This document shows positions 22,225 to 35,612 of a stretch of DNA of 64,000 nt, piece by piece; the first letter of the stretch is position 1, and each line of letters begins with the position of its first letter. The notes under the pieces are model-generated. The model did no database searches. It had not been told where the DNA came from and saw only the letters and a list, made by a program, of their open reading frames with translations. The stretch comes from Gonocerus acuteangulatus (Eukaryota > Arthropoda > Insecta > Hemiptera > Coreidae), in NCBI GenBank assembly GCA_946811695.1, contig OX328123.1, forward strand, positions 148,175,975 through 148,239,974, written 5' to 3'. The position numbers and the translations under genes were made by a program.

Positions 22225-22515
22225 TAAAACTATGTCTGAATAGAATAGATGAACACTATGTATGAAATATAATAGATGAACATTCTCTCCAAAATAGAAT
22301 CGATAAACATTCTGGCTAAAATAGAAAAGATGAACATTCTGTCCAAAAATGAAAAGATGAACATTCTCTCCAATATAAAATAGATAAGCATTCACTCCAA
22401 AATAGAGAGGATAACCATTTTGTCCAAAATAGAAAATATGAACACTCTGTCCAAAATAAAATAGAATGAATGACCATTATGTCTGAAATAGAATATAGGA
22501 ACGCTCTGTCTGAAA
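22225..22515. repeat. Degenerate minisatellite, about 10 copies of 27-29 bp
   Basis: The unit is GATGAACATTCTGTCCAAAA plus TAGAAA, with frequent substitutions. The - strand open frame through it is a by-product of the repeat. Confidence 0.85.
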
Positions 22516-24649
22516 GAAAATTGAGATAAAAAAAAAATAAATAAATAAAAACTTTATAAAAGAATTTAAGGTTTTAGGTTGGCAGCACAGCGCGTTTTCC
22601 GAATTGATTCATTTTTAATACAAGTATGATATTATTGGATAAATGAATCATTTAATAGAAAAAGTAATAAAAATCGAATGCCTGCATTGTCATTAGAAAG
22701 ATTTATAAAACTTACACGTATTATGAAATTGATGTTTCTAGTAAATATGTAAAACCAAAATGTGGCAATGTTATTAAAAATCTCAAATATTAATGAACAA
22801 ATACTAATATATTTGTTGATGATCGAATTAAAAATTTCTGTTCGTTCCAATAAAAACCAATTTAGAATTGAATTCTCCCTTCTATAGTATTATACGAAAT
22901 TACATTAGATTGCTTTAACCCTGACGGACACATATCCTTTTAATGAACAGGCATTTTTGACAGTTATTGACAGTTCTCCAAAACGACCCCTAGCTTATAC
23001 CTTATAAACTGTCAATCAACCTGGCTTAACCCATTCGAGTTGAATTTATTTTCTTATTAATATTTTTTATAAAAGAACATGTTTACTATGTACCTCATCA
23101 AATTCGTAAGTGAATTAACATTAATAAGATCATTGCACACCGGGTGTGCAACTTTATCATCTATTTGCTCTTCGGGAAGTTTCATTGCGAGGAGTGGATA
23201 GAGCGCCAAGTGTGGAATGTAAGGAAAAATGAAAATACAGATTATTTTAAGAGTTTTGGGTACACATTGAAACCAATGCTAACCTTTATTTTATTTTATT
23301 TTACACATGCCATTACTTCAGGAAAAATCATTTTTCGGTGACTTGTTTACTCAGAAACTGTTAATTGCACATTAATGTTATTTTACACAAGGCCGTCTAG
23401 CCTCGTAAATCAATCTCGAATGTTTTTATTCGAATGTTTGTTTATTCGAGTCAGTTCAAACGAAACACGGAAAAATCGTCTGATCCATGAAATAATCACA
23501 ATATGAACTTTATAATTAAGTTGTAATAGAAACATTATAAAAAAAAAAAGCTTAAATTTTTGCGAAAAAGTCTTACATATAAGTCACTGCGATAAGTCAC
23601 TAAATCCATATAAAATACTTCCGTAACAGCGGTAAAGATAAAATTTAACTATTAGCTAATAATATGTATTATAAAAATACTTATCTGTATATGGTATTGT
23701 ACAATTATGTGAGTTTTTAATTAGCATAAGTACACATGTTAAACATAAATTATTTATGGACAAGTCGTTACGGTGATGTACATCTAGGTGCCTACATAAG
23801 TAGTTATTTTATAAATAGTTACATGAGTAGTTATTTAGTATAATTAATTACATGCACAGTTATTATATGAGTAGATGTTAATGTAGTCACTCACAAGGGG
23901 ATTATACAGTGGTGGGATCGCCGATCCGGTCCGTTTTTTTCTGGTGATTCTGCTTCGAAAAAAAGTCGACACATGTCCGAGCGTTCCGTTCAATGCGCCA
24001 TAGGAGCTGAGTAAAAATAAATAATGTTGAAAATGCTTTATTCTGTATATCGAGTTTGGAAAATGTCATTGACATGATTTGTGCACCAATTCATTTGTTT
24101 TAGAGAGTAGATTAAAGAAAAAATACAAACAATAATATATATTTTATCAAATAAATTAAAAAAAATGCTTTCGTTATCAAGAAAACTAGCTTTGTACCTT
24201 TGTTCACACAAAAAATTATAGCAGATTTAAAATCAGCATCCCAAGAAACCTGAATGTAGTAAATATAATAACAACAACTGAACAAAAAATAATAATTTTT
24301 ACCAGTACGGAAGAAACTAATAATTTGTAAGCGAAAAAAATATCATGGCGTTTTAAAATTCAATATCTCGCCATGAGATAATCCGATATTTACGTCCTTG
24401 AGCTCTTTCAAAAGAACTGAGACTACTTTTTCTTACCATATAAATAACTATTAAAATATCTCAGAAAATACTTGTAAAAAATGGATCTGAAAATTGAAAA
24501 TAATATGTAAGGTTTTTACATATAACGTGGATTCCACAATTCCCCAATTGGAAGAAAATGTGTTTGTTTTTTTTACAAAGCTCCATACCGCGATTTTTTT
24601 CTTTTTTTTTTCATTCTGCATCGATTCCCGAAGTTTTGCCGTTTATTTT

Positions 24650-24655
<6 letters not shown>
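22516..24655. other. AT-rich stretch, no gene recognised
   Basis: Several short open frames have no recognisable domain, splice pattern or codon bias. Confidence 0.45.
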
Positions 24656-25598
<943 letters not shown>

Positions 25599-25651
<53 letters not shown>

Positions 25652-25760
25652 AAAATGAATCGCTAAATGTGTTGGTAAGCGCAAATCTCGAGAACAACTG
25701 AACCGATTCGGCTAATTCTTTTTTTATAATATTCCTTGAACTACGAGCATAGTTTTTACT
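25599..25760. repeat. (TA)n followed by an arthropod interspersed-repeat block
   Basis: TA repeats (25599-25645) lead into ATGAATCGCTAAATGTGTTG, then CGCAAATCTCGAGAAC and CTGAACCGATT. I know this block as widely dispersed in insect genomes, often at ends of DNA elements. The family assignment was not checked. Confidence 0.5.
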
Positions 25761-27004
25761 GAGAGAAAAATTAAAAAAATTGTCTGAGAAAGTCTAAAAT
25801 GAACACTTTTCGGGTCTTTTTTACTTCGTTAACGCAAATTTATTTTTAAATAAAAGCATATGTTCTCAATTGTAATATTTTTGACAGTTAAAAAATGGAT
25901 ATTGATCTTGTCACTTCACTGGTAATAACACTACTGGTTTATCAAAATGAGTCCTTAGTTGATAAGATAGTATAATGACGTATCTAACGTATTAAGTCCA
26001 TCTGGCAAGTCTTAAAAAAATATTGTTTTCGCGCTAATATTGCATTTTGGACCACTGTGCTTCTGAAGGAGAGTAGCTACTACTAATTTTCCATCAAACA
26101 AGGCGAAAACGATAGCACCTCAACTTTTATAGCAACCGCTTAAAAATATTTCGGTGCAACTTCAATTTTTCGCGAATTTAGAAGTATTTATGCGTTTTAC
26201 AATTAGGTGCTTAATTTACGCTTTTCCACATATGCTGCGTAAACCCTTCCAATCGGAGTATCTATTCCCGAGTGACGGTTCGGGCGAGGGAGGAGCCCAT
26301 AGGTGCTAAGTGGGCAGAGGGAGAGGAAGACCCAGGAGAGAGGGAGAGAATTATTGGTCGTTAATCTCTGGAAACATCCCTCCTCTACATCAATCCTGAA
26401 GGAGAGTACGAGAAGCAGCGAGTTTTAATTAAACCGCTGATCCTCCCGAAGAGATAGGAGCGATGACGATCCAGCTCCTGATTTACTGGTGACACTTGCG
26501 AGATTTGTGGAGCTACCGCTTCAAGCTAAAACCTCTGGCTTAGACTCGGCGAGCTTTTAGAGACGGGAAACCCTTCGCTACTACAGATATAGGAAGGGGG
26601 AAGTGTGTCAGATAGAAAGTTATGTGACAGACGAGTGGTTGATGATATGACAAAGGATGGATATAAAAAGATAGAGCGGTAAACATCTCAGTGAGAGATT
26701 AATAATAGCTTTTCCTAAAAAAAGCAGAACAATATAAACACATATGAAGGAAAAATACATGTATAAAAAAAAAACAAATGAAAAAGTAATATCTACAAAA
26801 AAAAATAAACTAAAGCATATAAACATAAATACAGTAGATGTAGTATAAATATCTACTTAAATTTAAAAAAAAAATAGATATATCTATATAAATAATACAC
26901 AATTTAAGAAAAAATGAATCAAACAAAATTCATTCAAACTGCACAAACAACACTAATACATTATGATAGAAAACACAAAACAATCAGGCAATTATAACGT
27001 TAAA
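25761..27004. other. No gene recognised; unique GC-richer island at 26230-26600
   Basis: The island is non-repetitive with AGGAG-rich words. The rest is AT-rich and A-rich. Confidence 0.4.
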
Positions 27005-27798
27005 CAACCAATTAAAAAGTCAGATAAAGAAACAGAAAAACCACTTTAAAACAACAAAACAAACACTTTTTAAGTTTTAAGCGCTTATATCTCTCATTGA
27101 CGTTGCCCCATCGAATATTGCTTCAGGACATTTTTTTGTAGAGAATTTAGTAAGCATTCGAATGGTCACTTTCCACTTATTACGATTTCCCAACCGTTAT
27201 CGAGATATTTACGAAAAATGTATGGAGATTCGAAAACATTTCATGTCTATTAGTAAAATCATTTTTTTCGCATACTTCCTTACATCCAAATATAACCAAA
27301 ATTTAAACATCTTAGTTGGGACTAATTTCCAAGATGTAGAATATATTTCAATTGAATCCCGCGAAGCTATCGCCTTTAAAATGGTTTCATTCGTTTTCGT
27401 AGCCCAGGAAACCTATAAAACAAGTACTTGCAAGCATATGAACTCAAAAACGAAAGCGTTACGATTTTTTTTGCACGAATTTCGCCCCAAACACTATGTT
27501 CTAGTGGGCGGATTCTGCTGGTTAACGAACTTGACCTTTCAAATTGGACGACAGATTTTTGTACCAAATTTCGTCAAAATGGGACTATTTTTGAGCCTGC
27601 TAGAGAGCGAACAGACAAGCATATATATATATATATATATATATACAAATTTTAGCCACCTATATTTTCGTGATCTATAGGGTCTGAAACGTGAAAGTTT
27701 CTAGTTGGCACTTCCGGATTGCGTCATGAGGTCAACCTCATAAGCGGGTTCTCCCTATGGAGATAGGGAGTAACCGCGCTAACAACCAAACCAAACAT
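27005..27798 (+). mobile_element. Helitron-like repeat, copy C
   Basis: Forward orientation, truncated on the left. It has the full 3' half: the CGAATTTCGCCCC block, GGGCGGATTCTGCTGGTTAA, a short (TA)n (27619-27645), then GGCACTTCCGGATTGCG, the TTCTCCCTATGGAGATAGGGAG hairpin region and the end AACCGCGCTAA at about 27774-27784. Confidence 0.7.
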
Positions 27799-28099
27799 CT
27801 CATTGAGGCTTTAATTATTCGACTTATGGTTCATTACTGCTTTTATCTGAATTGTTAACTGACTACGGTAACTTTTAAGTGATTCGTAATTTGCATGCCA
27901 ATGTGCTGTCCGACCAATTTTTAAGGAGGAACATACGTCTCTGAGAGGGGTACCTTGATTTCCACATTATCAACAGCCTATTAATTATTTTTAAGTCGCT
28001 TATCATTTATCTAATAATTTGTATGTACTTTCGTTTGTTAAAGGAAAAATAAATGCTACAAAATTATTCCTGAATTTTGTTAAAATTATGAAATGTTTG

Positions 28100-28560
28100 T
28101 ATAGGAAACTCAAATGTAGACTAATAAAAAGTTACGAAAATGTAAACGCGTAACAAGTTACCATGCGGAAAAATAGAAAAAGTCAAAACTCGAAGAATTA
28201 GACTAGAAAAAAAAAGTACAAAATTAATAGACTAGTAAAAAGTTACAAAAATGTAGACAAATAAAAAGTTACGAAAATGGAAACGCGTAACAAATTACCA
28301 TGCGGAAAATAGAAAAAGTCAAAACTCGAAGAATTAGACTAGAAAAAAAAAGTACAAAAGTGATAGACTAGTAAAAAGTTACGAAAATGTAAACGTGTAA
28401 CAAATTACCATGCGGAAAAATAGAAATAGTCAAAACTCGAAGAATTAGACTAGAAAAAAAAGTACAAAAGTAATAAACTAGTAAAAAGTTAGAAAAATGT
28501 AGACAAATAAAAAGTTACGAAAATGTAAACTAGTAAAAAATTATAATTAGTAAACAAAAA
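28100..28560. repeat. Tandem repeat with units of about 110-138 bp
   Basis: Recurring words are AGTAAAAAGTTACGAAAATG, GTAACAAATTACCATGCGG, GTCAAAACTCGAAGAATTAG and ACTAGAAAAAAAAAGTACAA. About four units with internal duplications are present. Confidence 0.9.
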
Positions 28561-28659
28561 AAATTTGTTTTTGTATGCTACTGAATCCTAATCTTTTATT
28601 TTAGTAGGCATTGCTTGAAGTCCTGCGTAAGTGTGCGTCACAATGAGTACATTAATCAG

Positions 28660-28920
28660 AACACCCGCCTAGCAGACGGCTACTCGGAACGTACGCTGGT
28701 AGGAACATCCGCCTTATAGACGGAGTGTCATTGAGAAAAAGCGCTCTTACCGACTCGAGAGACGGATGTCGGCTAAACTACCGCGCTGTTCATGCAGGGA
28801 AAGGTGTAAACTGAGCAAACTTAAAGTCACGCCAAACTTAACGCTATACAACCATACATATGGTTAATTATTTAAACTATAACCGCCTGGGAGACGGATG
28901 TTCCGTTGGAAGGGTTAATA
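28660..28920. mobile_element. Hairpin cluster ending in a piggyBac-like terminus
   Basis: CCGCCT...AGACGG hairpins occur four times (about 28666, 28709, 28750 and 28884). The segment ends GTTGGAAGGGTTAA (about 28906-28919), the inverse of the TTAACCCTTCC-type end of piggyBac-like elements. The other end was not established. TTAACCCTGACGGA at 22917 is a distant candidate. Confidence 0.3.
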
Positions 28921-29190
28921 TACATTCTGATTCCGACATTTTATTACATTTAAAGAATAGAAAACTTATTGTGTTTTATTTTGATATGCTGCCTATTAAT
29001 GTTTCACATATTTGTTTATAGTATGGCACTGTGATATTTGTTAATGTAGTAAATAGATTTCACTACCTGAATATGTGGTGTGTAATTTTTTATCTTTCAT
29101 GATACAGTGAAAATCATAGTAGTGATTGTTAAAGTATATACGTAGTTCAAAACGTATATACGTTAACAAAAGGAAGTGTATTTGTTAAAT

Positions 29191-30611
29191 GAGGAGCTTA
29201 GTATCAAAGTTGGACAACTCCACTTTTGCTATTTTTACAGGAGAGGCAAAAAACCATATCTACTATATTCATGTCAGTATCATGGTGATCTCTTTATATG
29301 TTATTCTTATAGGCCTCAGAAACATTATTTCAAAGGCACTACAAAATTATATAAGTATTAAGGCCTTAATTACACTTTAAATAGTGGAGTTGTCCATGTT
29401 TGAAACCAAGTCATGGAGTTGTCTGTTTTTGAAACCAAAGGGAGCCATTTGAAAATTGAACCTATCCTCTTTTGAAACCAAACAAATATGAATTTGGTAT
29501 GCTCGAGGGTCTTTTAATATACTGTAATTATGTCTAATGTATTAAATCAAAATTATATAGTTGAAAATTACATGAAAAATGTTATTTAAATACAGTTTGA
29601 CAAAACTGAAATGAAACTAAATTATCCTTATTTTATTAAGTTAAGAAAAAAAGTGGTCCTTAGCTATCCTCTTCGCACAGTTTTACCTATAACTACATGT
29701 ATTGAAGTGGCTGTGCTATAATTTTCATCGCCGTACTCAGCCATACCTGTGCACAGCTAATAAAATGAAGTTATAAATTAGCGATGCGATTATTTTATGA
29801 AAAACGAGTTAACCATTATTATTTTCTGCAGAGAGTTGTTGAAAAGTTTTTAATAGCAAATAACTGAACATTAACGATAACATCTATCTAATATCTAGTG
29901 TGAAACTGTCAATATTTATTTGTTATACGCGAAAATTTAAATAAAGAGGAATATGTCGAGAACAGCTACCAGTACCACATTAGTTGTTAATTTATTCTCC
30001 TGAGGTCTTGAAAATATATTTGGAAGGATACATAGCTCTAACACTTGAGTAAAGTATGAATATTTTAAATTAAATACCGGCTGTTTTTCACGGTTGTTGT
30101 TATATAAAGCCCCTTTATTAATAAAATAATTATTCTTTAGAATTGGTAGTGGTCTATTTCGACTCGGCTCAAAAGAAATTCTTGAAAAATCATACCTAAA
30201 TCAGAAATATTCAAGTACCTAGAGGTTTTGTCCCAAAATCCGGCATTCGGAACCACGGTGTGCCGGATAACAGCTAGTTATTAATAAGAATTATCGCCAA
30301 ATGCACTTATTAAAAGTAACTATATACGTTCAGCCATGATGGATTTGCAATGCATGTTGGGAGCAGATTGCATGAATGCAAGCTTCTCATTGGCTACTGA
30401 TGGAGTTGTCATTTTTTGAAACCAAACTATGTTGGAATTGTCCATATTTTGATTCTAAACGGTTAAAATAAACGCTATTTTACCTACTTTCTGTCCGTTT
30501 TTAATGAAAAACAGTTGTAAAATCGAATGCAGCATAAAAATCCACTTAAGAATCGACAAAAATCTCAAAACTGAAAAAATGGAGTTGTCCAACTTTGATA
30601 CTAAGCTCCTC
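29191..30611. mobile_element. 1.42-kb TIR element with perfect 32-bp ends
   Basis: The first 32 bases (starting GAGGAGCTTAGTATCAAAG) are the exact reverse complement of the last 32. AAAT is present on both outer sides, a possible 4-bp target duplication. The motif GGAGTTGTCCA or TGGAGTTGTC followed by TTTGAAACCAA recurs inside near both ends (about 29385, 29410, 29465, 30400 and 30430). No transposase frame was recognised, so it is non-autonomous. The superfamily was not recognised. Confidence 0.82.
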
Positions 30612-31465
30612 AAATAATAAGAATGATATTATAATAGCTTGGAACATGCTGTAGTCATGGCCTTACAGCCCGAAAACGTGGCGCCCGCCATTCCGTCTGT
30701 TTTTCAGAAAGTCCAATTCTGTCCGTCCGATCAAGTCCAATCTGGCAGTCTGTCGACTTCCGGTGCGTATTTCTGTTGACTTTCGTTCTAAATTCTACTG
30801 TCATCCCACTTGCAACCTGTTGATCAAAAGAGAGATTACATGATGTGACTCGGAGATAAGGAGGCAACTAACCGAAAGTGAACTGGATTTCAGCGAGAAG
30901 TTAGCAGAATTTGGTATGAAGAAATCATAACAAAGATATTAGGCTCGAAGTAGACGGGGGCGAAGCAAATAATTTTTTCTGTTGCATTTTATCTTGGAAC
31001 AATCTTCTCGATCCAACAATTCTCATTTTGCCTATTTTCACAGTACTTATTATTAATTAATTACATATGATACGTACTATGTTACGATATTTGTTACCAA
31101 CAATTTTGACGAGTGCGGGAAATTATGGTAATTATTTCAGTCACTGTTAAGCCTCGCACCATTGTAGAACAATTTAGTAATTTTCGTAATACTGCTCGAA
31201 AAAAATCAATAAATTAGCCCTATGCTGGTTGAAAATTTATGGTAAAATTTATTATATTATTTTATTTTTGCGATACTCCACATCATTGGTGCCGGTATAA
31301 TGTAAAGAAACACATGAAGTAAATAAATAAATTATTTTTATGAAGAGCTGGCTCAAAAACGTTCAGCACTTACCAAAAAATTAAATTGAGGTTGCACTCA
31401 TATGATAGATTTTTTTTTTTAAATTTTCTTAACATCTTCATTTTAATCACTGAAAATGGTCTCCG
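30612..31465. other. No gene recognised
   Basis: A GC-richer stretch at 30650-30870 includes a 70-codon - strand frame with no recognisable domain. The rest is AT-rich. Confidence 0.4.
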
Positions 31466-31469
31466 TTAA

Positions 31470-31630
31470 ATTGTATTAATTGACGAGACCCCCCCCCTCC
31501 GATCAAGACCTACCTGTGTGCCAAGTTTGGTCAAAATCGGCCAAACGGTGTGGATTTGTGTAAGTAAAAACAGACAAGCAGATAGACAGACATATGATTT
31601 ATAAATTTATATATATATATATATAGATTA
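31470..31630 (+). repeat. Interspersed-repeat block with terminal (TA)n
   Basis: CCAAGTTTGGTCAAAATCGG, then CAAACGGTGTGGATTTGTG, ACAGACAAGCAGATAGACAG and a short TA run. It resembles, without being the same as, the block next to the TA tract of the Helitron-like family. Confidence 0.45.
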
Positions 31631-31676
31631 TTTTATAAGTTTTCGCGGCAATTTAACTTTTAAATCCGCTAAATAT

Positions 31677-31679
<3 letters not shown>

Positions 31680-31760
<81 letters not shown>
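31680..31760. repeat. Compound (TA)n(TG)n microsatellite
   Basis: About 46 bp of TA followed by about 34 bp of TG. Confidence 0.95.
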
Positions 31761-31789
31761 CAGAAACAAATAATTCAGTTGTAAATTGT

Positions 31790-32445
31790 TGCAGATGATT
31801 GATATTCATCTAAACGAAGATATTGAAATTTTTGTTGCGTTTGGAGTTAAGGAGAAAAAAAAATACTAAACTAGAAAAAAAAATACTAAACTAGAAAAAA
31901 AAACACTAAACTAGAAAAAAAAATACTAAACTAGAAAAAAAATACTAAACTAGAAAAATATACTAAACTAGAAAAAAAATACTAAACTAGAAAAAAAAAA
32001 TTTTATTGAGAGTCATAAAAAGTTTTGGGATGTTCGTATATTCGAAAGCTTACTACATTACCTACAATAAAGGTTCTGAAGTAATTTTTGATGGAAAGAT
32101 GTCAATCCGAGAAAGAAGTGCCTAAATCTGCTTCGTTCTTTGAGATATTTTTTGTGTCTATTGGCCTTAGATTTTATTTTTTTATGTTTTAAATTCCATG
32201 TAACATTAAAATGAGTATGTTATTAAAACAAGCAGAAGAAAATGGGAAACGTATTTGTAACACTTTTTTCCTAGAGCTTAGGCGAGGGAGTAATTTCCAC
32301 TTAATTTCCTGTTGTGGCGCTTAAATCCTCTCTTTGAGATTTACTTGCACTTGTTTGACGAAAAATCAAAACTATTTTCATTCTAAGCATTCCAAGTGAC
32401 AGCTGAATGACACAGTTCCTGCGAGTCGGATTTCTGTTTTGTTTT
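31790..32445 (-). mobile_element. Helitron-like repeat, copy D, with internal minisatellite
   Basis: Reverse orientation. It runs from the GTTGCGTTTGGAGTTAAGG block to CAGTTCCTGCGAGTCGGA at about 32417-32434. At the point where other copies read AAGGGTTAGAATAAAAT, this copy carries an array of AAATACTAAACTAGAAAAAA (about seven units, 31853-31990). The 3' hairpin part is missing. Confidence 0.6.
31853..31990. repeat. Short minisatellite, about 7 units of 17-20 bp
   Basis: The unit ACTAAACTAGAAAAAAAAAT has variable A-run length and lies inside Helitron-like copy D. Confidence 0.95.
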
Positions 32446-32879
32446 TTTTTCGCTCTAAAACTTGGTATGTAGCATTCCCACCATAAACGGTTAATCAAGT
32501 TCCACAACTAGAAAAATCGGTTCATCGGTCGGGGGTTGACGCCAGTCCCAAATTGCTAATTTAACAATAACAGTAATAAAGTATGTTCTATTGTAACGTT
32601 CTTTTAACGGTGTATTGTACCTCGTTAAATGCCGTGGTAAAATAGTCTTAATAGGTCCATTAGAAATTATTCATATTATGTACAACTTGCCGCCAAGCAT
32701 TCAGCATGAGTTGTCATTTCTACCACTAGGGGGACAGAGAACAGCTGTAACCGATTTCTGCATTGTTATGATAGAAGGATCTACTCATTTTTATTAGCAC
32801 TTTTCTCCGAAGGAATGTAGCAAATGAGGTTGCACTCGTGACCTCGTGAAAGTTTTGAAAAAGTTCTTCAAATCATTAT

Positions 32880-33012
32880 CGATCCACCTATTAGACACCG
32901 ATAACTATCGGTGTCTAATACGGTGGTACGGGCCTGATTATAATCAGTCCCGTAACAGGCCACAAGGGCCCAGAGTGGCAGATACTGTAGAGGTATCTGA
33001 TTCTTGACCATT
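32880..33012. repeat. Hairpin cluster and SINE-tail fragment
   Basis: ATTAGACACCGAT pairs with ATCGGTGTCTAAT (about 32890-32919), and CGGGCCTGATT pairs with AATCAGTCCCG just downstream. The segment TCAGTCCCGTAACAGGCCAC to GGTATCTGATTC matches the 3' region of the SINE at 48994-49354. Confidence 0.7.
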
Positions 33013-33013
33013 A

Positions 33014-33148
<135 letters not shown>

Positions 33149-33967
33149 TTGTCTGTTCGCTCATTTCTGGCTTCCCTAATGGTCCGATTTTGATGAAATT
33201 TGGTACAAAAATCGGTCGTCCAATTTTAAAGGTCAAGTTCGTTAACCAGCAAAATCCGCCCACTGGAAGATGGCGTTTGGGGCGAAATTCGCGCAAAAAA
33301 AATCGTAACGCTTACGTTTTTTAGTTCATATGCTTGTAAGTACTCGTTTTATAGGCTTCTTGGCCAAGGAAAACGAATGAAACCATTTTCAAGGCGATAG
33401 CTTTAATCGTTTTCGAGAAAATTGGAAAAATATTTGTTGAATATCGTTTTTGGTTTGGATTCTTAGAATCATGGGATTCAGTTGAAACATTCTTTGAATG
33501 TTTGAATTTCATCAAAACTAACATGTTAAACTTTTGGTTACGTTTGGAGTTAAGGAAGGGTTAGAATAAAATATTTTATGAACAGTCATGAAAATTTTTG
33601 GGAACTTTGTATAATGTCATTAATATCTCGAACACGGTTGGGAAATCTTGATAAGTGGATAGAAATTATCTGAAAGCTTTAAAAATTCTCTACAAAAAAG
33701 ATTCTGAAACAATTTTTGATTAGGGGATGTCAATCGGAGAAATAAGTGCTTAAACTTTGAAGTAATTGATTTCGTTTATTCGAACAGTTCTTTTTGTCTG
33801 TTTCTATTCCTTGTTATTTTTTAATTGCTTATAGTTGGGTAATGTATTTGATAATAAAACAGATTAGGTAAAATAAGAAAAATAATTCATTGTTAGAAAT
33901 ATAGCTTGCCAAAAGAAAGAGATTCGATGACGTCTTTTGAATATTTTCAATTGCCTTTATGCAATAT

Positions 33968-34009
<42 letters not shown>

Positions 34010-34192
34010 GATTTTATTTGTAGAATTATTACTATAGTAAAAGAACACAGGAATATAAGAAAAATTTTGATATTTTCCAATTCCTTGAAACTTATGAAAT
34101 GAAGTATCGGTAGATGAGGATTCTAGGGTCTGGCGGAGCCGAACAGGTAAAGCCATAAAACCCTTTGAACAAAGGCCGAGGAAAATATTATC

Positions 34193-34701
34193 CACAATGG
34201 TTACTTAACTGTCAACCTTGGTCTTCCTCTGCCTCCCGGCATTTCCATTGGTATGTTGTATCTTATTTCTTTGTAAAATTAATTAATGTTACTATTAGCT
34301 ACTATAGTTTTCATTGGTATGTAGTTTCTTATTTCTTTGTAAAATCAATTAATGTTACTATTAGCACCTATTTACTTATATAAACTTCAGTAAAATAGCC
34401 TTTTTTTCTGTTATGTTTCTATTGATTTTCATTCTACTCATTCTAAGAATTTAAGACGAACTTCTTCGTTCATTTATAATAAGTTAATTGTATTTATAGT
34501 TCTGTTACTTATCTCAATTATAAACTTTTTTTTTTTTTGTTTCTGTTTTAATTTCTGTTTTTCTTGTCATTTTAGCTGACAATGGCTACCAATGAGTAGC
34601 CGAAACGTCCTAAATATAGATTTTTTAACAAAAATCTTATTGAGATTTCTTTAGCCGAATCCCCACCGTTCCATCTTTACTTATCATCCATCTTCATGGG
34701 A
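34193..34701 (+). mobile_element. 509-bp retroposon-like insertion with 11-bp TSD
   Basis: AAAATATTATC is present at 34182-34192 and 34702-34712, but once only in Helitron-like copy F, so the intervening bases are an insertion. It contains a two-copy direct repeat of about 60 bp (34245-34370) and a hammerhead-like motif near its 3' side. It has no reading frame, so it must depend on another element for movement. Confidence 0.75.
34571..34614 (+). ncRNA. Degenerate hammerhead ribozyme-like motif
   Basis: Stem I is TTTAG (34571-34575) with CTAAA (34610-34614). The core reads CTGACAA instead of CTGANGA, so the conserved G is A. Stem II is GGCTAC with GTAGCC, followed by GAAA, the self-complementary ACGT and C. 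Overall architecture equals the 8.4-kb motif, but the core substitution should weaken or abolish cleavage. Confidence 0.5.
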
Positions 34702-34790
34702 AAAATATTATCTGTTTCTATTCTAAGCTTTTCAAATGACAATAGGGATATGAACATGCAGTTCCTGCGGGTCGGACTTTTTGTAATTCC

Positions 34791-35600
34791 ACCATTTTTG
34801 ATAGGACTACGATTTACCAAGAATTTTGTCGAAAGAACAATAAATATTACTACTCTTGTTGAGGCATTTTTTTTTTTTTTTTTTTTTGAGATTTGAGAGA
34901 AACTCCCTTAGCTACAAAATTCCTTCAAAAAGATTGTATACTAAACGATTGTAATTGTCTATAAAAACAATTCTATTACCTTTCGATCCTAATAAATGCT
35001 TGCTTCAATTATTTCATTCGACACTCATGTCCTCGGACAACCCCCTGCATGCTTCGTGCCCTTAATCAACAACCCAGACTGTTTATTAAGCGCCGAGATT
35101 ATTTTTCAACATCTCTAATCGGATTAAATTACACCGGCCTGGAGGGGGTGATATTTAGGTTTAATCATGTTGCAGAATTGCAGCGAGACATTGTCGTTTG
35201 CAGTATTCAATGATTGCATTCGTCGTCAAAAAATGTATTCAGTTTTAAATAATTTGTCGTATAATCGTTCTGTGAATTCCTTGTTACTACTGTTTGCAAC
35301 TAGGCCCCAAATATATTCCTCGTTTTTCCTTACAAATAATATTTTACTTCGCCTTAGAATCTTCTGTCATCGCCATAGAAACTTCCATATTCTCCTTAGA
35401 ATATTCTTTCTATATTATTTACATTACATTTAGGTATATTATTATACGGAATTCCATGTATTATTTTCCTATCTTTATACAGTACCTTATTACAGTATTT
35501 CTCCAAAGAGAGGAAACTTGCTTATGAGGTTGACCTAATGTCACTCGTTTAATCCAGAGGTGCAAACTTGGAAATTTAATGATTTAGAACCCGCAGATCA
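34791..35600. other. No gene recognised; old Helitron-like 3' fragment at about 35505-35600
   Basis: GAGAGGAAACTTGCTTATGA to GATTTAGAACCCGCAGA resembles the 3' region of the Helitron-like family in reverse, leading to a TG/TA tract. The rest is AT-rich. Confidence 0.4.
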
Positions 35601-35605
35601 GATTG

Positions 35606-35612
35606 TGTGTGT

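Larger units (their letters stand above)
33149..34790 (-). mobile_element. Helitron-like repeat, copy E, split by a 509-bp insertion
   Basis: Reverse orientation. It covers the block after the microsatellite, the uninterrupted AATCCGCCCACTGGAAGATGG reference site and the body, and ends CAGTTCCTGCGGGTCGGAC near 34780. It is interrupted by a poly(T) run at 33969-34005 and by the insertion at 34193-34701. Confidence 0.7.

Noticed and set aside
22183..22395. 70-codon - strand frame of GENVHLFYF-type repeats
   Set aside because: It follows the 27-29-bp minisatellite and has no independent support.
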